Shown here: in pieces, positions 1 to 12,399 of the stretch
Numbering within the stretch: the first letter of the stretch is position 1
How the letters are laid out: each line of letters opens with the position of its first letter
Origin: Cheiracanthium punctorium
Lineage: Eukaryota > Arthropoda > Arachnida > Araneae > Cheiracanthiidae
NCBI GenBank assembly: GCA_038373885.1
Contig: JAWZYV010016956.1
Span: 1-64,000, forward strand
Reading direction: 5' to 3'
DNA length: 64,000 nt
Notes under the pieces: generated by a model
Told to the model about the DNA's origin: nothing
Databases searched by the model: none
Seen by the model: only the letters and a program-made list of their open reading frames with translations
Translations under genes and position numbers: made by a program

Positions 1-3000
1 ACTTTTGTTATTTTTGTTACAAGATGGGGGGTAGTTTTCTACCTTAAATTTCCTCTTTCTCCACCTTTACCTCCATATCGAATTCTGTTCCATGAACACA
101 CTCATTAGTCCGTTCAGAATACCTATATATGACTTTTTATCAAAATTTCCCTACGTTCCAGATTTATATTTACTGCAAGAAGTGGTAGATAAGAGAAAAG
201 TTCTTGATGCTAGAGTGGGTCATATAAGAATTATCTTTCTAATTGCATTTGCTTTGCAAATAACTTGGTTATTTTAACTGCATTTTCTTGTAAATATTAA
301 GACAAAAATGCTGTGCAGCTATGGTTGTTTTTCCAGTTGTAAATTAAATCTTACCCAATCTGTCAATGTTTGTCTTAGAGAGTAAAAGAAAAAGTGTTGA
401 ATTTTCAAAGTTGTGAGGGCTTTCATATGCCATTGAAATGTTTTGTAATTGCTATTGATGCAAGAGTAGTCTCTTTGTAACTGAATGCTCAAAGCTGAAA
501 TGATATTGTTTTGTTTTACATATTTTATATATTTTTCTGTTGCTGAATATTCTTTATTTATTTTTAAAATGAAGTTTCTGTGTAAGACAATTCATAATGT
601 TAATGATAATACTTTTGAAAATGCTTTACTTTTCCTTTAAACACTTTGCCATATATTTTGGTGCCATGTGTGACTTAACATAGTTCAAAATGAAAAAATA
701 AAACAAATACAGCAAAACAGTTAATACTTTTGTTGCATTTTAAATAACACACAAATTGAATTAAAATATAAGATAAAATACAAAATAGATATAAGTAAGC
801 AAATTGTACATTGCCTAAAAAAAAAAAAAAACACTAAAGATAAAAAAAAGCACCTTTGGCAGGGTCTTTAACAGAAAATTAATTTTTTTAATGCCTATTT
901 ATTTTCTTTTACAAAAAGATTAATTTAAAGATGTTTCTTTTTTTTTTTAATTTATATTGTTTAAGAAGTTTTTCTTCAATAATAAATTACTGCCTCTTAT
1001 TAGTTTTTTGTTTTATCCAGTGAAAAAAATATTATTGCTACATTTAAAAGTGAAATTCATTAAAATGTCTTCCATTTCATGTTCTTAAAAGAAGGCAATT
1101 ACTCTGTGTTTCTGATGTTATAAGTATTATTTATTGTAAAATTTCTCTGTGATGTTTCTTTTTCATATGACCAACTTTATCTGAGATTTTGAAAATTTAG
1201 TTGAAAACTAAAAATGTTTGTTAAAAGCAAAAAAGTAATTTTTAAAATAAACATTTACATCTTTTAAATATGGACATCATTTTTTAAAACACATACAAAT
1301 ATTGCACAATAAAGTAGTTTAAGATAACTAACACACAGTTTCATGCATGTCAGAATAATCAAAACACTTTTACCTTATTCAGCTTATTATCCATCTTTTA
1401 ACTGCATCTATGATTAAATCATCTCTTGAAAGTATGAGTTTGATCATGTTTACATGCCCATAAATCCAAATCAGTGGTACTTTATTTCCCAATTCATCAT
1501 AATAATGTTTAAAATATCCAGTTATTTTATATAGTATATCTTAATTAGTCATGCAGATAAGTATATCTTCATTAAAGATATAGGTAGTATGTTGGTCCCC
1601 CAAAAATATTTTATGTGCATATAATTTGTATAAATTTGTGAATTCATTTTGAGAAACTTTTATCGACTGTTAATTTACAATTGAAATTTAATAAGTTATT
1701 TCCTAGTTTTTTTGTTTTTTAAGTTAAAAAACTTTACTTAAGTATTATATTGTTGAGCATTTTCACCTATATCCCCCCCCCCAAAATATGTATGTTTTAA
1801 TAACAGTATGGAAAACATATTACACAGTTTCCGTATTATTGGTATAATTAGCCTATTTTATTATATTAGATGCAACTTATTTTTTTATACATCATCATTG
1901 TCAATTTTTAATCTCACCAGCTGTAAGAATTTTGATCACCATCATTATAAACCTCCATTTGGCATGGTCTATTGTATAATATGTAATTATCAACTTTACT
2001 CAGTCAATTTAATTTATACTTAATTTACAGAATTTTCCCTTTGCAACCCAAACGTTTTTTCTTCTGCAGACTGAGACAAATATCATTGATTTCAGAGTTT
2101 CTTGAAATAAGTTGGCTTAATTGTTTGGTTCAATTAATTAATCTGTTTCTTGCAAGTAGCTATATATGTATTTTAAAAGTTTATTGGTTCCAAAATATTG
2201 GTTGCAGTTGTAGAAAAATAGATCAAACCTCAAAATTACTTTTACAAAACAACTTAAAATACTCTGTTTTTAAGCATATTTTACTTCCATATTATCAATT
2301 GTAATGAATTTGTCATGCTATACTTTAAGATCATCCATAATATATCCCTTTCAGCATGTGATCTGAATCAAGGAAAACATATTAATTTTTCTTACTAAGT
2401 CATTGTTATATTGTAAGGAGTGAAGCCTTAGAGGAAGCAACTTGTTGATAGTATAAGGAACATTTTTTTTTTTAAGTTATCAATAAAGTTAGCCGTTTAA
2501 TTCGTTTTCAGATATTGTATAAAAAATTCTTTTAAAAAAAGAGAAGAAAAAAAAAAACTCTTTTTGTATTGTTCATAATTGATGTATGGAATGGAAAATA
2601 AAAATTTCCACACGAATAGATCTCTATCTTGAATATATTTTTTATTAAAAAAATTAATTAAAATATTATATTCTGTTTAATATTTGTAAAATTTTTTAGT
2701 AAGTAATATTTTTGGGACTGTATATTTTCTCTATCTATGCAGAGCACAGTAACAGATTGTGTAAATTACAAAATTTTGCACTTTCCCTTCCCACTTTGTT
2801 TAAATATTTATGTGTTTAAGAAACTTTTGTGAACAAGTATATAAATACTTAAAAATTTTAATATTTTTCAAATTTTGCCATTATAATACTTTTTTAAATG
2901 TTTTTGAATGGTATGTGACTATCTAAATAATTGTATTGATATTTAGAAATTATTCTTTACAAAAACGTATAATCATCCTTTTTGTTTGTCATAAACTAAC

Positions 3001-5037
3001 TAAACAATTTAATTTTAACAAATCCCTATTCCTTTGTATATGCAATTGATTTTTCTTTTCAGAAAACAGTACATCTTTCTTTAAATTAATTAAAGGATAG
3101 ATGTTAAGTTATTATACCTTATATTTGTTTCATTCTTGCAAATGACAATTATGAAGAATTCCTGGAAATTTTTCCAAATTAATTGTAGAGTGATTGAAAA
3201 TCTTTTTTGAGTTGAAAAATTAATGTTTTTGGCAACATTACTTGGCAGTTTTTATTTTATTTATTTAATTTTGGCTCTTGTGCAAAATTAATAAGATTAA
3301 TATTTTAATTATTAATATAATTAATTTGGTACTTGTGAATTTCATCTACCAACTAATTGAACAGTCAAAGCTTATTTTTAAACTAAAGCTTTATTTTGTT
3401 AATGGTAGATATCTTCATTAGTTTTTCTAATGCAGTATAAAAATATGCATACACTAACTTTAGTTATTGATAAACAATATATATTCTTATGATATATACT
3501 ACAGAAAAATTATTTTCCTCATTGCAGCAACATGAAATGTTTATCCATTAAAAAAGAAAATAAAAGTGTACACATAATTTGTTTTATTACATTTAAAATG
3601 TACAGTGAAGGTTGAAATGTTTGCTGCATTTAAAAAGTATTTAAATAAAATTTTTTTACAACAGAATGTTTACTTGTGAAGTGATGTATATTTAGATTTT
3701 CTTTATAATTCGTTTGATTCACTGTACTGAAATATTGAAGAAAAAATTTGAAGTTGATTTGTTGATTTTGTTTTAATGTTTTCATAGTGTGTGTCATATC
3801 ATTCAGTATTATATCATCAGAGCAATAATTGTACATAACTGTCTTGCTATGTCACCACCATATATTTATTTATAGTTTATCCTGTTAATTTTCAACTTCT
3901 TCAGTGGAAAAAAAGTATTCATCATATTCTTCATTTCTTTTAATAAAAAAAGATTTTAACAAGGAAAACCTGAATAAGTGCTTGTGTCAATTTACATAGG
4001 TGTCATGTATCCTTTCTCTTGAATTCCTGGCCTATGCACTAGTAGCTGTAAACCTTGTTCTGAAGAGCCAATAATAACTCCAGAAGCATACACAGTCTTA
4101 AATTTGAGTGCAAGCACATGACTATTTTCACTGTTTTATACAATGCATACAAATTGGAAAAATTTCATAAGAATCTGAACATAGCTTTCAGAACTAGACG
4201 ATGATGTGAACAATCTGACACGAATGCAAACAGGAGGATCCAAATCAAGTTTTCTATGTTGGTCAGCACTATAAATTAGTCACTCGAAAATGGATTATGC
4301 TTTACTTTGAAATGTGCCAAAATATTAGTTTGAAACATCTCAGTATTCACATTTCTTTTCAAAAGGAGCTAGTGGATTCATCAAACAGGGCATGACTTTC
4401 TATTGGGGAAAAAGGGCAAGTTTCCAAACAAATCCCAGCCTACTGTATATGTATTTCTCCTCTGTATGGTTTAGTGCTCTTCAAAATGGCATTTACCTTA
4501 CACTTCTGTTGGGTATTTTTCCTCTTGAATATTAATTATGCATAAAGTTATATAATAAATTGTGCATAATATTCAACAACTAAGCACAAAATATTATTAT
4601 ATCAAACTGTGGCATATCCTATGGCCTCTTCTCTCATGTTTGTATGATGTCATTCACTCTCTCTCCATCTCCTATTAATACTTGATGTAAAATACAGGGT
4701 GATCAATTTAAAAGAGTACCCGTTGGTTTTTTTTATTTACTGTTAACTCTACAATGCATGATTTTTTTTTTTTTTTAAGTGGGCTGACAATTAAAATTCA
4801 AAATTCATTTAGACTTATGCTAGGAAAATATTCAGCCTGCAGTTTTCCAGAAAAATCAAAAAAAATTTCATAATTCAAAATATTAGAATGTCCAACCTCT
4901 AGCTTTCTGAAACAAAAGAAAGTAATGTAGCCTAACTTTATTGCATCCTACTTACTATATTTTTAATAGTTTTGTATGTTATTTTCATTTAGCAAATAAA
5001 AAATGTGTTCCCGAACTGAATGTATATGCTACCGAAT
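1..5037. other. AT-rich stretch without a supported gene
   Basis: Very AT-rich sequence with many A and T homopolymers and scattered AATAAA words. The short reading frames, such as 92-277 (61 codons) and 2041-2304, carry no motif I recognise. At 4694 the words ACAGGGTGATCAATTTAAAA resemble a transposon terminus, but I found no matching partner end. The region could be intergenic, intronic or a long 3' UTR of a gene lying upstream of the window; nothing here decides between these. Confidence 0.6.
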
Positions 5038-5462
5038 CAGTGGCGCACCCAGGATTTTAGTTTAGGGGGGGGCTGAGCTGAAAATACTGCTGAATTCTGT
5101 TATAGTTACAACCCTCTTATAACGTCAAAATATTCTGTACCACTTGATTTGCCCATACAACACAAGTTCACAAGCAAAAACTCATTATAGAGTCATAAAT
5201 AATTATCTGATCTTTTCATGTGATAGTGTAACTGACTTTAACCAGTGGTTCATAAACTCTCTGTAAGTATTTATTTAAAAAACTGACATCTTTTTAGGTA
5301 AAAATTACTTTAGAAATAATTTGAAGACAATAAGTAATAATAATAGTAATAATTCATTAGTGACAATTTTCATTTTTTTAAGTTTTTCACTTCAAACTTT
5401 CCACCTTTAAGGGGTCTTGAGCCCCCATAGCCCACCCCCCCCCCCCCGTGGGTGCGCCTATG
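5038..5462. mobile_element. hAT-type MITE, GGCGCACCCA family (copy 1)
   Basis: Imperfect terminal inverted repeats: the left end reads CAGTGGCGCACCCAGG and the right end, reverse-complemented, CATAGGCGCACCCACGG. G-runs and C-runs lie just inside the ends. The flanks are ctaccgaat on the left and ctacgaat on the right, an 8-bp-type target duplication with one indel, as expected of the hAT superfamily. 425 bp, no coding sequence. Related copies lie at 41880, 49664 and 55702. Confidence 0.8.
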
Positions 5463-6701
5463 CTACGAATTCGTGCTTGTTTGCTCAAAAAAATAAATGT
5501 TGCCATACATTTTTTAGAACTAAAATTTATTTCCATAAGGTCCTATAATTATTTTAAATGCATAGTTTAGATAAAAACTCTGACCATTTACTTTTTATAT
5601 TACGGAAAAATGAGAATGTAGCCAATTGGCTACAGTATGCACTGTAGGGTTAAATCTGACAGATGACGCAACTATTCTAAAAACGGAAATATAAATTGTT
5701 TGAACCTTGTTTAAGTGTGGGAAAAAACAATTTCCAACGCACTCTAACCTGTATAGCGTTGGGAAAGCTACAGCGCCGATTTACAGCTCGATATCGGCCG
5801 TAACGCATGTATCACTCGCGAGAATTCTCTCTTACTTTCTTCTGCGTACCACAGCTGGCTGTTACTCCATTACTTGGCGCAGAATAGCTCCCTTCCACTA
5901 TAGGGGGGCCTCCTCCGCTCTTGCGACCTTCTTTCTCCCCTACTCGCGGCAATTCGTTGGGCTGTCTTCGAAAGTTTTGTACGGTACCGCTAATAAGTGC
6001 ACTATTAGCGGTACCGTACAAAAACTTTCGAAGATTTTAAAACTAATAAATTTAAACTTTAAATACGCCATTACTTACCTATTTTTTACGATATTTGAAT
6101 GTGCGGAAGATTATTTTAAAAGTTATGTTGCTTCCACAAGTTTGGCATTCCTTGTCTATTCAGGTTTTTTGTGCTATATTTTACGCTGAACGTAAATTTC
6201 GATAGAATAGCTAAATTTTCATCTAACTGAAGTTCTTCCATTGATGTTCCAGTTCACGTTAATTAACACGTTATTCTTCCCATAAACATTTTTACAAATT
6301 CGGAAATCATGTTCTTTGACATGCACAGGACCATTAAGCCCAAGAAAATTACTTTCTTACTAAGCTATCAAAAACTGACGGCTAAAAGAAATTCAAAACT
6401 CAAAAGTACGCAAGAATGTACGTTAAAAAGGAAACTTTCTTTTTCAAACAGTATGTATGTATGTATAGTATATGCGTGCAAAAACCTGCTTAACTGAAGC
6501 CTTTATTAATCAAAATCTTGTTAGCGGAACTATTACTGAAATTGAACCCCTAATTCAATAGCAAACTCTCTTTAGCGGCAAATTTTTTTCAGTCTCTTTT
6601 GAAGCCATTTAAAACAGACTTTACTTACTGTATATGCATGTGAGTAATATTTCATATTTAACAACACTATATTCCAAGCTTCACTGAAAAGGGGGATCAA
6701 C
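5463..6701. other. Unique-looking segment with a local GC-rich core
   Basis: No gene is supported. The stretch 5740-5965 is more GC-rich and CpG-containing than its surroundings and leads directly into the palindrome at 5966-6033. A 160-codon frame (5707-6189, + strand) runs across this core, but its product has no recognisable domain and partly reads through the palindrome, so I do not call it. A short palindrome GTAGCCAATTGGCTAC lies near 5618. A promoter-like island is possible but unproven. Confidence 0.4.
5966..6033. repeat. Near-perfect 68-bp palindrome
   Basis: CTTCGAAAG, a T run, then GTACGGTACCGCTAAT on the left are mirrored by ATTAGCGGTACCGTAC, an A run, then CTTTCGAAG on the right, around the centre AGTGCACT. 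The arms differ only by single-base bulges and there is no spacer. It can fold into a long hairpin. Function unknown. Confidence 0.9.
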
Positions 6702-6851
6702 CACGGCACGTATCCAGAAAAACATTTCGGAGGGGGTACAAACGGTAAAAAAAAATTTCAGAAATTTTTCACGAAAAGATTATGACATTATCATTTTCGT
6801 AAAGAAAATCAAAAATTTTGTAAACCCCCACTACCCTTAAATACATCCTTG
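6702..6851. mobile_element. hAT-type MITE, CACGTATCCAG family (short copy)
   Basis: The left end is CACGGCACGTATCCAG; the right end reverse-complemented is CAAGGATGTATTTAAGGG. The internal sequence matches the element at 10395 (fragment tttcacgaaaa and G-rich and C-rich flanks). Flanking octamers ggatcaac and aggccaac differ by transitions, so the target duplication is old or only apparent. 150 bp, non-coding. Confidence 0.6.
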
Positions 6852-7419
6852 AGGCCAACACTGTGAGATAAGACAACATAAATTTAATGTTCCTGATCAT
6901 CGCATATAGAAGGCGAGAAGCCTTCTTTTGCGAATGCAATTCTCTGAATTCGAATACAATTCTCCGACAGCCAGAAAGCAAACCAACAGCAAGCAAATAC
7001 ATGGCTCCACAATTAAAATTAGTGATGATAAAGGAAAAGGTAATATACTGGCCCTAAAGCAAGCTCAATAATGTTTAAATAGCAAGAGGGCATGCAATGC
7101 CTCAGAATCAGATTGTTGTGTTGTGTGCAGTAAGGCAAACCTGCACGAGGGGTATTTGCCAAGGATGGGTAGTACCTTGGTCAGAGGACTTTCTAAGGGG
7201 TTCTTACGCGTATGCACGTTACATCCTGGAGAAAAACAGACCGTGCACATTCGCCACGTTACATACATAATAATCTTTAAGCGGGCTGGATTCGAATCCG
7301 ACACCCTGCCAAATGAAACTAAATGATTGCGCATGTTATAAACGTTGGGTATGTATATCGAAAATGTAAAGAATGTAATGTGATCTTCTGTCTATAATTT
7401 TAAAAGCCCCGTAGGGGGC
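6852..7419. other. No supported gene
   Basis: Only short overlapping frames on both strands (7065-7334, 7123-7326). A B-box-like word, GGATTCGAATCC, occurs near 7271, but I see no A box at the expected distance upstream and no tRNA fold. Confidence 0.4.
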
Positions 7420-7512
7420 TTTTATAGCCCCGAAAAGGACTCTTTGTAAGCCCTGAAAAGGACTGGTTTGTAGTCCTGAGAAGGACTGTTTTGTAGTCCT
7501 GAGAAGGACTGT
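7420..7512. repeat. Short tandem repeat, about 23-bp unit, four units
   Basis: Successive units contain GCCCCGAAAAGGACTC, GCCCTGAAAAGGACTG and twice GTCCTGAGAAGGACTG separated by TTTGTA. The array lies just downstream of the transposase relic and may be part of that element's 3' region. Confidence 0.8.
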
Positions 7513-7556
7513 TATTTCCTCTATTACGTTCAATTCCGCTAAGGTTACCATCGTCA

Positions 7557-8923
7557 TCAGTGTACAAACTCAGTATCCTCAGATGAATCCGAAACGCTGA
7601 ATTGGATTGTTTCAACTGTGTTTTCAGCCAGACCATCTAACTCCCACATTCTTTTTTCTTCTTTTTTCACGTGCTCAACGCAGTTAAACCAAGAAGCTTT
7701 TTCTATTCCTTCAGCAGTTAGCTTCATAATTTCGTCCATTTTAAATGTCCGATTCTCTGCTGAAACATGGCCTTTAACCTGGCTCCACACAAGCTCAATT
7801 GGATTTAACTCGATATGGGGGCAAACGAAGTACTGTGTGTCCATGAAATGCAGCTATTTTGTCAATTTTGTAGCTTTCGTACAATTTTTTGTGATCCTTG
7901 ACAGTGCTAAGCAGTTCTGCCTTTAGCATGTCATCACTCCAGAGTATGTTTTTTTGTGTGAGCCATGCTTGTATATCTACTTTCTTGGTAGCACTTGATG
8001 GAATTTGCTCTACATGAATTGAATGATATGGAGCATTATCCATAACAATTATACTTCGGGGCTGGAGTTCAGGCAGAAGTTTTTTTTTCAAACCATTCTT
8101 CATAATGGGAACCATTCATTTTCATTATGATAGTCTCCAGAATTTTTCTTGGCTTTAAAAATTTCTACGGATCCTTTAACAAACCCGTCTTCATTTCCAG
8201 CCCCTATTATAACTAATCTCGCCCCTTTACCTGACGGTGCTTTTAGTCCAGTTGAGAGACCATTTAAAAAGGCATGTCTCTTGGATTTCACACTTGAGTC
8301 TTGCCACACACGTTCCTTGGTGTACCCTGCATTTACCCACGTTTCATCTGTATAGTAAATTTTTCGGCCTTCGAACGGTAACGTAGCATTGTTCTCAAAT
8401 ACTGATGACGCCATTGCAGTATATCATCACGTTCTATCAGCATCGAAGAACGGCTTCTTCTTTTTATATTCAAATCCCAAAATCTTTCATCAAGCTCCTG
8501 ACGCATGTGATTCGGAGATTTGGAAGATCTTCATCTTCGTTTATAGCGGCCATTACTTTTTGAGCTGTGGGTATCTCATTTTTGAAAAAAAAAAGAATGC
8601 ACTTTTCTACGAATTGCAGTTTTTGTGAAATCATCATAAATTTGAAGCCTTCGTCGTGTAGCCACTTTTTAAGGCCGCTTTTTCCCGGGAGTAGATAGAG
8701 TCCCGCTCTTCCTTATTTCTGTTTTCATTCGGTAAATACTAACCGACGAAACACCAGTTAATTCAGAACAGAGTTGAACAATTTCATTTTCTGATTTTGA
8801 CTGATGTTGCTCTCTGAGTTTAGTGTACACATTTAAGACAATAACCTTAGCAGAGCTCCTTAAGGGTTTTCCAGCTTTATGAGGCTGGAAAGTGAAAGAA
8901 AACGAATTTGCAGAGGAAGCCAT
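7557..8923 (-). pseudogene. IS630/Tc1-mariner (DDE_3) transposase, frameshifted, DD82E-like spacing
   Basis: The remains of a cut-and-paste transposase read on the minus strand from the ATG at 8923 (start MASSANSF). The first part (to about 8670) has a helix-turn-helix-like N-terminal region. The catalytic core follows in shifted frames: YYTDETWVNAGYT with the first Asp near 8348, IVMDNAPYHS with the second Asp near 8040, and ELNPIELVWSQVK with the Glu near 7796. These are the DDE_3 signatures of the IS630/Tc1-mariner superfamily. Counting residues from the second Asp to the Glu and allowing for a lost 5 nt between PPY and ELNPIE gives about 82 intervening residues, far more than the usual 34 and like the DD82E (Sailor) group as I remember it. 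At least three frameshifts or stops (around 8100, 7800 and 8420-8660) show it is dead. No terminal inverted repeats were found. Confidence 0.85.
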
Positions 8924-9822
8924 TACGAAAATACAAGGAAAACGACGACAATAAGAAATCACTGCTCAGCTCGGAGACAGGAGAAAAGATAAGAATGTGG
9001 GATTGCGCGGGGGTGGTGGGAGCATTTTGGAGGAACGGGGGTTACCAGGTCATTGTGAAAACCAGCGGTCAAGACTGAATTTTCCGCCAAGAGTGTGAAA
9101 GTTCTAATTGGTGGAATGCGTTGAATGGGGGATGTACGAGCGGTTTATTGTTAACTCCTGAAAATTGCAAATTTTTCTATACTAACTGCTCATACAAGCA
9201 GTAGCTTGTAAAATTGAGAATCATTTGAAGGATTTTAGACAAAAAAATTGAAAACTAATGTTTTAAAATCCGCAAAAATGTGCGAACTATATATTTTTGC
9301 GGATTCACACTTCATTCTACCTTTGGTAATGCTATCAGGATAGGTGCGAGCGAAGTAGAGAGAAGTCTTGCAAACATCGAGGAATTACAACAAACCGTAA
9401 CTGAAGAAATCTCGTCAATAACACAACAGAGCCGTAGCGCTGTGGACGGCTCAGCCCTCCCTGGAAAAACCTAAGCCCCCCCCCCCCTAGAGCAATTAAT
9501 AGGCACCAGGAATACTTTTTTTAAAAAATAAGTTTTTAAAGTATCTATCCCTATGCATAAAAATCAGGTCGGCGATCGCCGAGGGGCCCCAGTGAGGCAT
9601 TCAAAAGTGGGTATACAACTTCATAATAAGAGTAATTTGATTATTTATTTTCCAGCAATCTTACGTAGTAACGCAGCGGAGGATCCCAGAAACCCCGCGA
9701 CGCAAGCCCCCCCCCCCCCCAAATCTCCAAAATAGTTAAATGTGATTTTTAGGCGTGTAAGCCTAATTTTCAAATATTACATATTCTAATACTCTATTCC
9801 CTCTAAATTCTTCAGTAAGAGG
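8924..9822. other. No supported gene; flank of the transposase relic
   Basis: Contains the upstream region of the transposase relic and, at 9430-9735, C-rich runs and the words GGATCCCAGAAACCCCGCG that look like eroded MITE ends, but I could not pair termini. Short frames at 9280-9474 and 9553-9735 have no recognisable product. Confidence 0.4.
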
Positions 9823-10035
9823 CAGGGCCTGATTTCCGGGAGGGTATTCGGGGCAAGCGCCCGGGCCCCCAAATTGTTCTTTAAAAATTTGTAAATTGTG
9901 AAAAAGTTTTCGAAAGAGGGGGCCCTCAATGAAGCTTTTGCCCAGGGCTCACAAATCTACAAATCGGCTCCTGAAGAGGCCCCTTTTAAATTTCTAGCCT
10001 AGCCCCCCCCCCCCAAGACAGCCAGTCCGGGCCTG
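9823..10035. mobile_element. hAT-like MITE, CAGGGCCTGAT type
   Basis: The left end CAGGGCCTGATTTCCGGGAG faces the right end, reverse-complemented CAGGCCCGGACTGGCTG. The interior carries GGGCCCCC-type runs next to both ends. Flanking octamers gtaagagg and ataaaaat agree at only four positions, so a target duplication is not established. 213 bp, non-coding. Confidence 0.5.
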
Positions 10036-10394
10036 ATAAAAATTAATATTCTCTGCTGTCAAAAATGGAGTTTCACTAGTCTGCACGCTGCAAACTCTTT
10101 AAACATCGTAACTTTCAAGAATTTTGCAATACTTGTCAATTTTTGCCCTTTTTTTACTGCATCCATGCACACAGTAAAAACAACTTCTTAAAAAGATTGT
10201 GAGTGGGTTATATAGTGTCCAGTTTGAATACGTCTGTGAACTTTTGCCAATTAATTTCCACAAAAATCTGACCGCTAAAATCATAAATCTGAATATGGAA
10301 TTGCGAGATATCAACCTACATAATACGCTAACGTATGCGGTACCAAAATCAACAATATTTCTACCCTGCGAATGGCAATCACAATAAGATGTAA

Positions 10395-10540
10395 CAGGAC
10401 CGTACCCAGAAAAAAATTTCGGGGGGGGGGGATGAAAAAGGCAAAATTTTTCACAAAAATGCTTCATTATTATTGTTTTGTAAAAAAAAAATTAATTACT
10501 GGGGGGACCGGATCTCCCCCCCCCCCCGAGTACGGCCTTG
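10395..10540. mobile_element. hAT-type MITE, CGTACCCAG family, exact 8-bp TSD
   Basis: The left end CAGGACCGTACCCAGAAA and the right end (reverse complement CAAGGCCGTACTCGGGGG) form imperfect terminal repeats with a G-run and a C-run immediately inside. The octamer agatgtaa occurs immediately before (10387-10394) and after (10541-10548). 146 bp, non-coding. Confidence 0.88.
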
Positions 10541-10786
10541 AGATGTAAGCACTAGTGTTGACCGACACTGCACTGAGTATAAATATCTCTACAATTAGAG
10601 TTCTCGCTATCCGGGAAACTGCAATCAGCAAAGGAGGAAGTGAGAAAATTTTTGGACTTCTCAAAGGACACAAATTCTGTTGACAAGGCCACTTCTAGAC
10701 GCCTTTATGAGAATTTTCTCTTTGGCGCCCCCTCTCCATCTTAGCCCTCTTCTCCCTCAAAACTTTTACTGTCATAGTATCGCTCA

Positions 10787-11205
10787 TTCTAAACTCTTGT
10801 TGTTATCTAAGCGAACGTACGATTTGAAAATTGTCAACTTTGTGTAACACACTTTTGAGTTATTTATTACATATACTTTTTAATTTGGCGTATATATATA
10901 TAAATGGGTGTCATTCTACTTCATGTTTGTCAATTTCACGCTATTCTACATACTTGGAAATGCTTTTTGCAAAGGAATGAATGATTTTATGCCAAACCTG
11001 ACAACCATTATGTTTATTTCAGTTTTTTATTAATATCTTCTAAAATAATTTGATTTTCGAAATTTAAGTCAGCTTATCAGGTTCCTCGGAATTTTCCGAA
11101 TCCGTGGACACCTTTGTCGGAACTCAAACCCCACAGTTTAGGAGGAGATAATCGAACAAGCTCTTGGCAGCGTCAGCGGCCGTTACTTTTTTTTTAGAAT
11201 AGAGA
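10787..11205 (+). repeat. 0.4-kb direct repeat, copy 1
   Basis: Matches 11979-12395 in the same orientation. Shared words include GGTGTCATTCTACTTCATGT, GCGGCCGTTACTTTTTTTTA and TAGAATAGAG, with indels throughout. The copies are not bounded by TG...CA and I found no TSD, so they are not obviously LTRs. Origin unknown. Confidence 0.75.
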
Positions 11206-11978
11206 GACTAGGGGCCAAGGCCCCTGGACTCGCTACGCTCGCTTTCCGTATGATGCATTCGGCTCCTAATCAGGCGTATTCGTAAAAAAGGCATAATTTC
11301 AAAGAGAAAAAACTTAAGCTTGGATCAGACAGATGTTACCGAGATACACATCGCTTGCTTATGCATGTTCTCTGGAACATAAAAATTTAAACTTCATCAC
11401 TATTTTTAATTATGTAAAAGCTATGGAAAACCTGCGTATATGCCACCCATGGCAATTTTTCTTAATTTGGCGACAGAAAACAGTACTTTATATGTTGTCC
11501 TTGATAAAAACTACGGAACAGCTAGAATAGCTTGCAACCAATGGAGACTTTTCATTATTTGGCGATTTACACAAACTCATAACCAATAATTACTGCTCAT
11601 GTAAGGTTACAGTGTAAATCGTTATCCATGTATTCATATACATAGTTCTTTGCAGATTGGCGTATTTAGCAGCACGAGATATATCACCTCACCGCGCTGA
11701 CAAATATCAAAGCTGTACTGTAACTGCAATAATGGCATGGTCAACGCCGCCAAACATTTTTACTGTAGCAAATAAGCGGAACCTAACCGGCTTTACTATA
11801 ATCTGCATTTTAATTATTTTTCATTTTCAAGATACTGGGTGCTAACATTTTGAAAAACGCGTTTTAGAGTTACCCTGCTTGGAGAGATAGTCTTTTGCCA
11901 GATTGTACCTGTACCTGATGCTAAAAGGGCGCTTTTTAAATCAGCTAAAATTCGTTATTCTGTTTTGGAAAAACGAAT
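11206..11978. other. Spacer between the two 0.4-kb direct repeats
   Basis: 773 bp without a supported gene. It begins with the short inverted run GGGGCCAAGGCCCC. Small frames (11333-11530, 11657-11845) have no recognisable motif. Confidence 0.4.
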
Positions 11979-12395
11979 AATCGATAATTCTAAACTCCTG
12001 TTATCTAAGGGAACTTTGTGTACACTTTGACTTATTTATGTCACAAACTTGGCATAAAATGTCACCAATTCGGCATAAAATTGGTGTCATTCTACTTCAT
12101 GTTTGTCAGTTTAACGTGATTCTACATACTTGGAATTGCTTTGTTGCATTGCAAAGGCATGAATGATTTTATGCTGGCGAAAATTGCCTAGCCTGGCAAC
12201 CATTATGCTTATTTTTTCAGTTTTTTATTAATATCTTCTAAAATAATTCGAATTCGAAATTTTAGTCAACTTATCGGCTTCCCCAGAATTTTGCGAATTC
12301 GTGGACACCTTCGTCGAAACTCAAATCCCCACGGTTTCGAAGGAGATATCAGAACAAGCTTGCGGCAGCGGCCGTTACTTTTTTTTAGAATAGAG
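11979..12395 (+). repeat. 0.4-kb direct repeat, copy 2
   Basis: Second copy of the sequence at 10787-11205, diverged by substitutions and small indels. It ends at the shared tract of Ts followed by AGAATAGAG, immediately before the 150-bp satellite block. Confidence 0.75.
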
Positions 12396-12399
12396 GAAG

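Noticed and set aside
5707..6189. 160-codon open frame on the + strand
   Set aside because: No recognisable domain, reads through a palindrome (both strands give similar YGTAN...ISGTVQ text), composition unlike a gene.
7262..7300. Possible tRNA (GGATTCGAATCC box)
   Set aside because: The box is self-palindromic, there is no A box 30-60 bp upstream and no acceptor or anticodon stems form.
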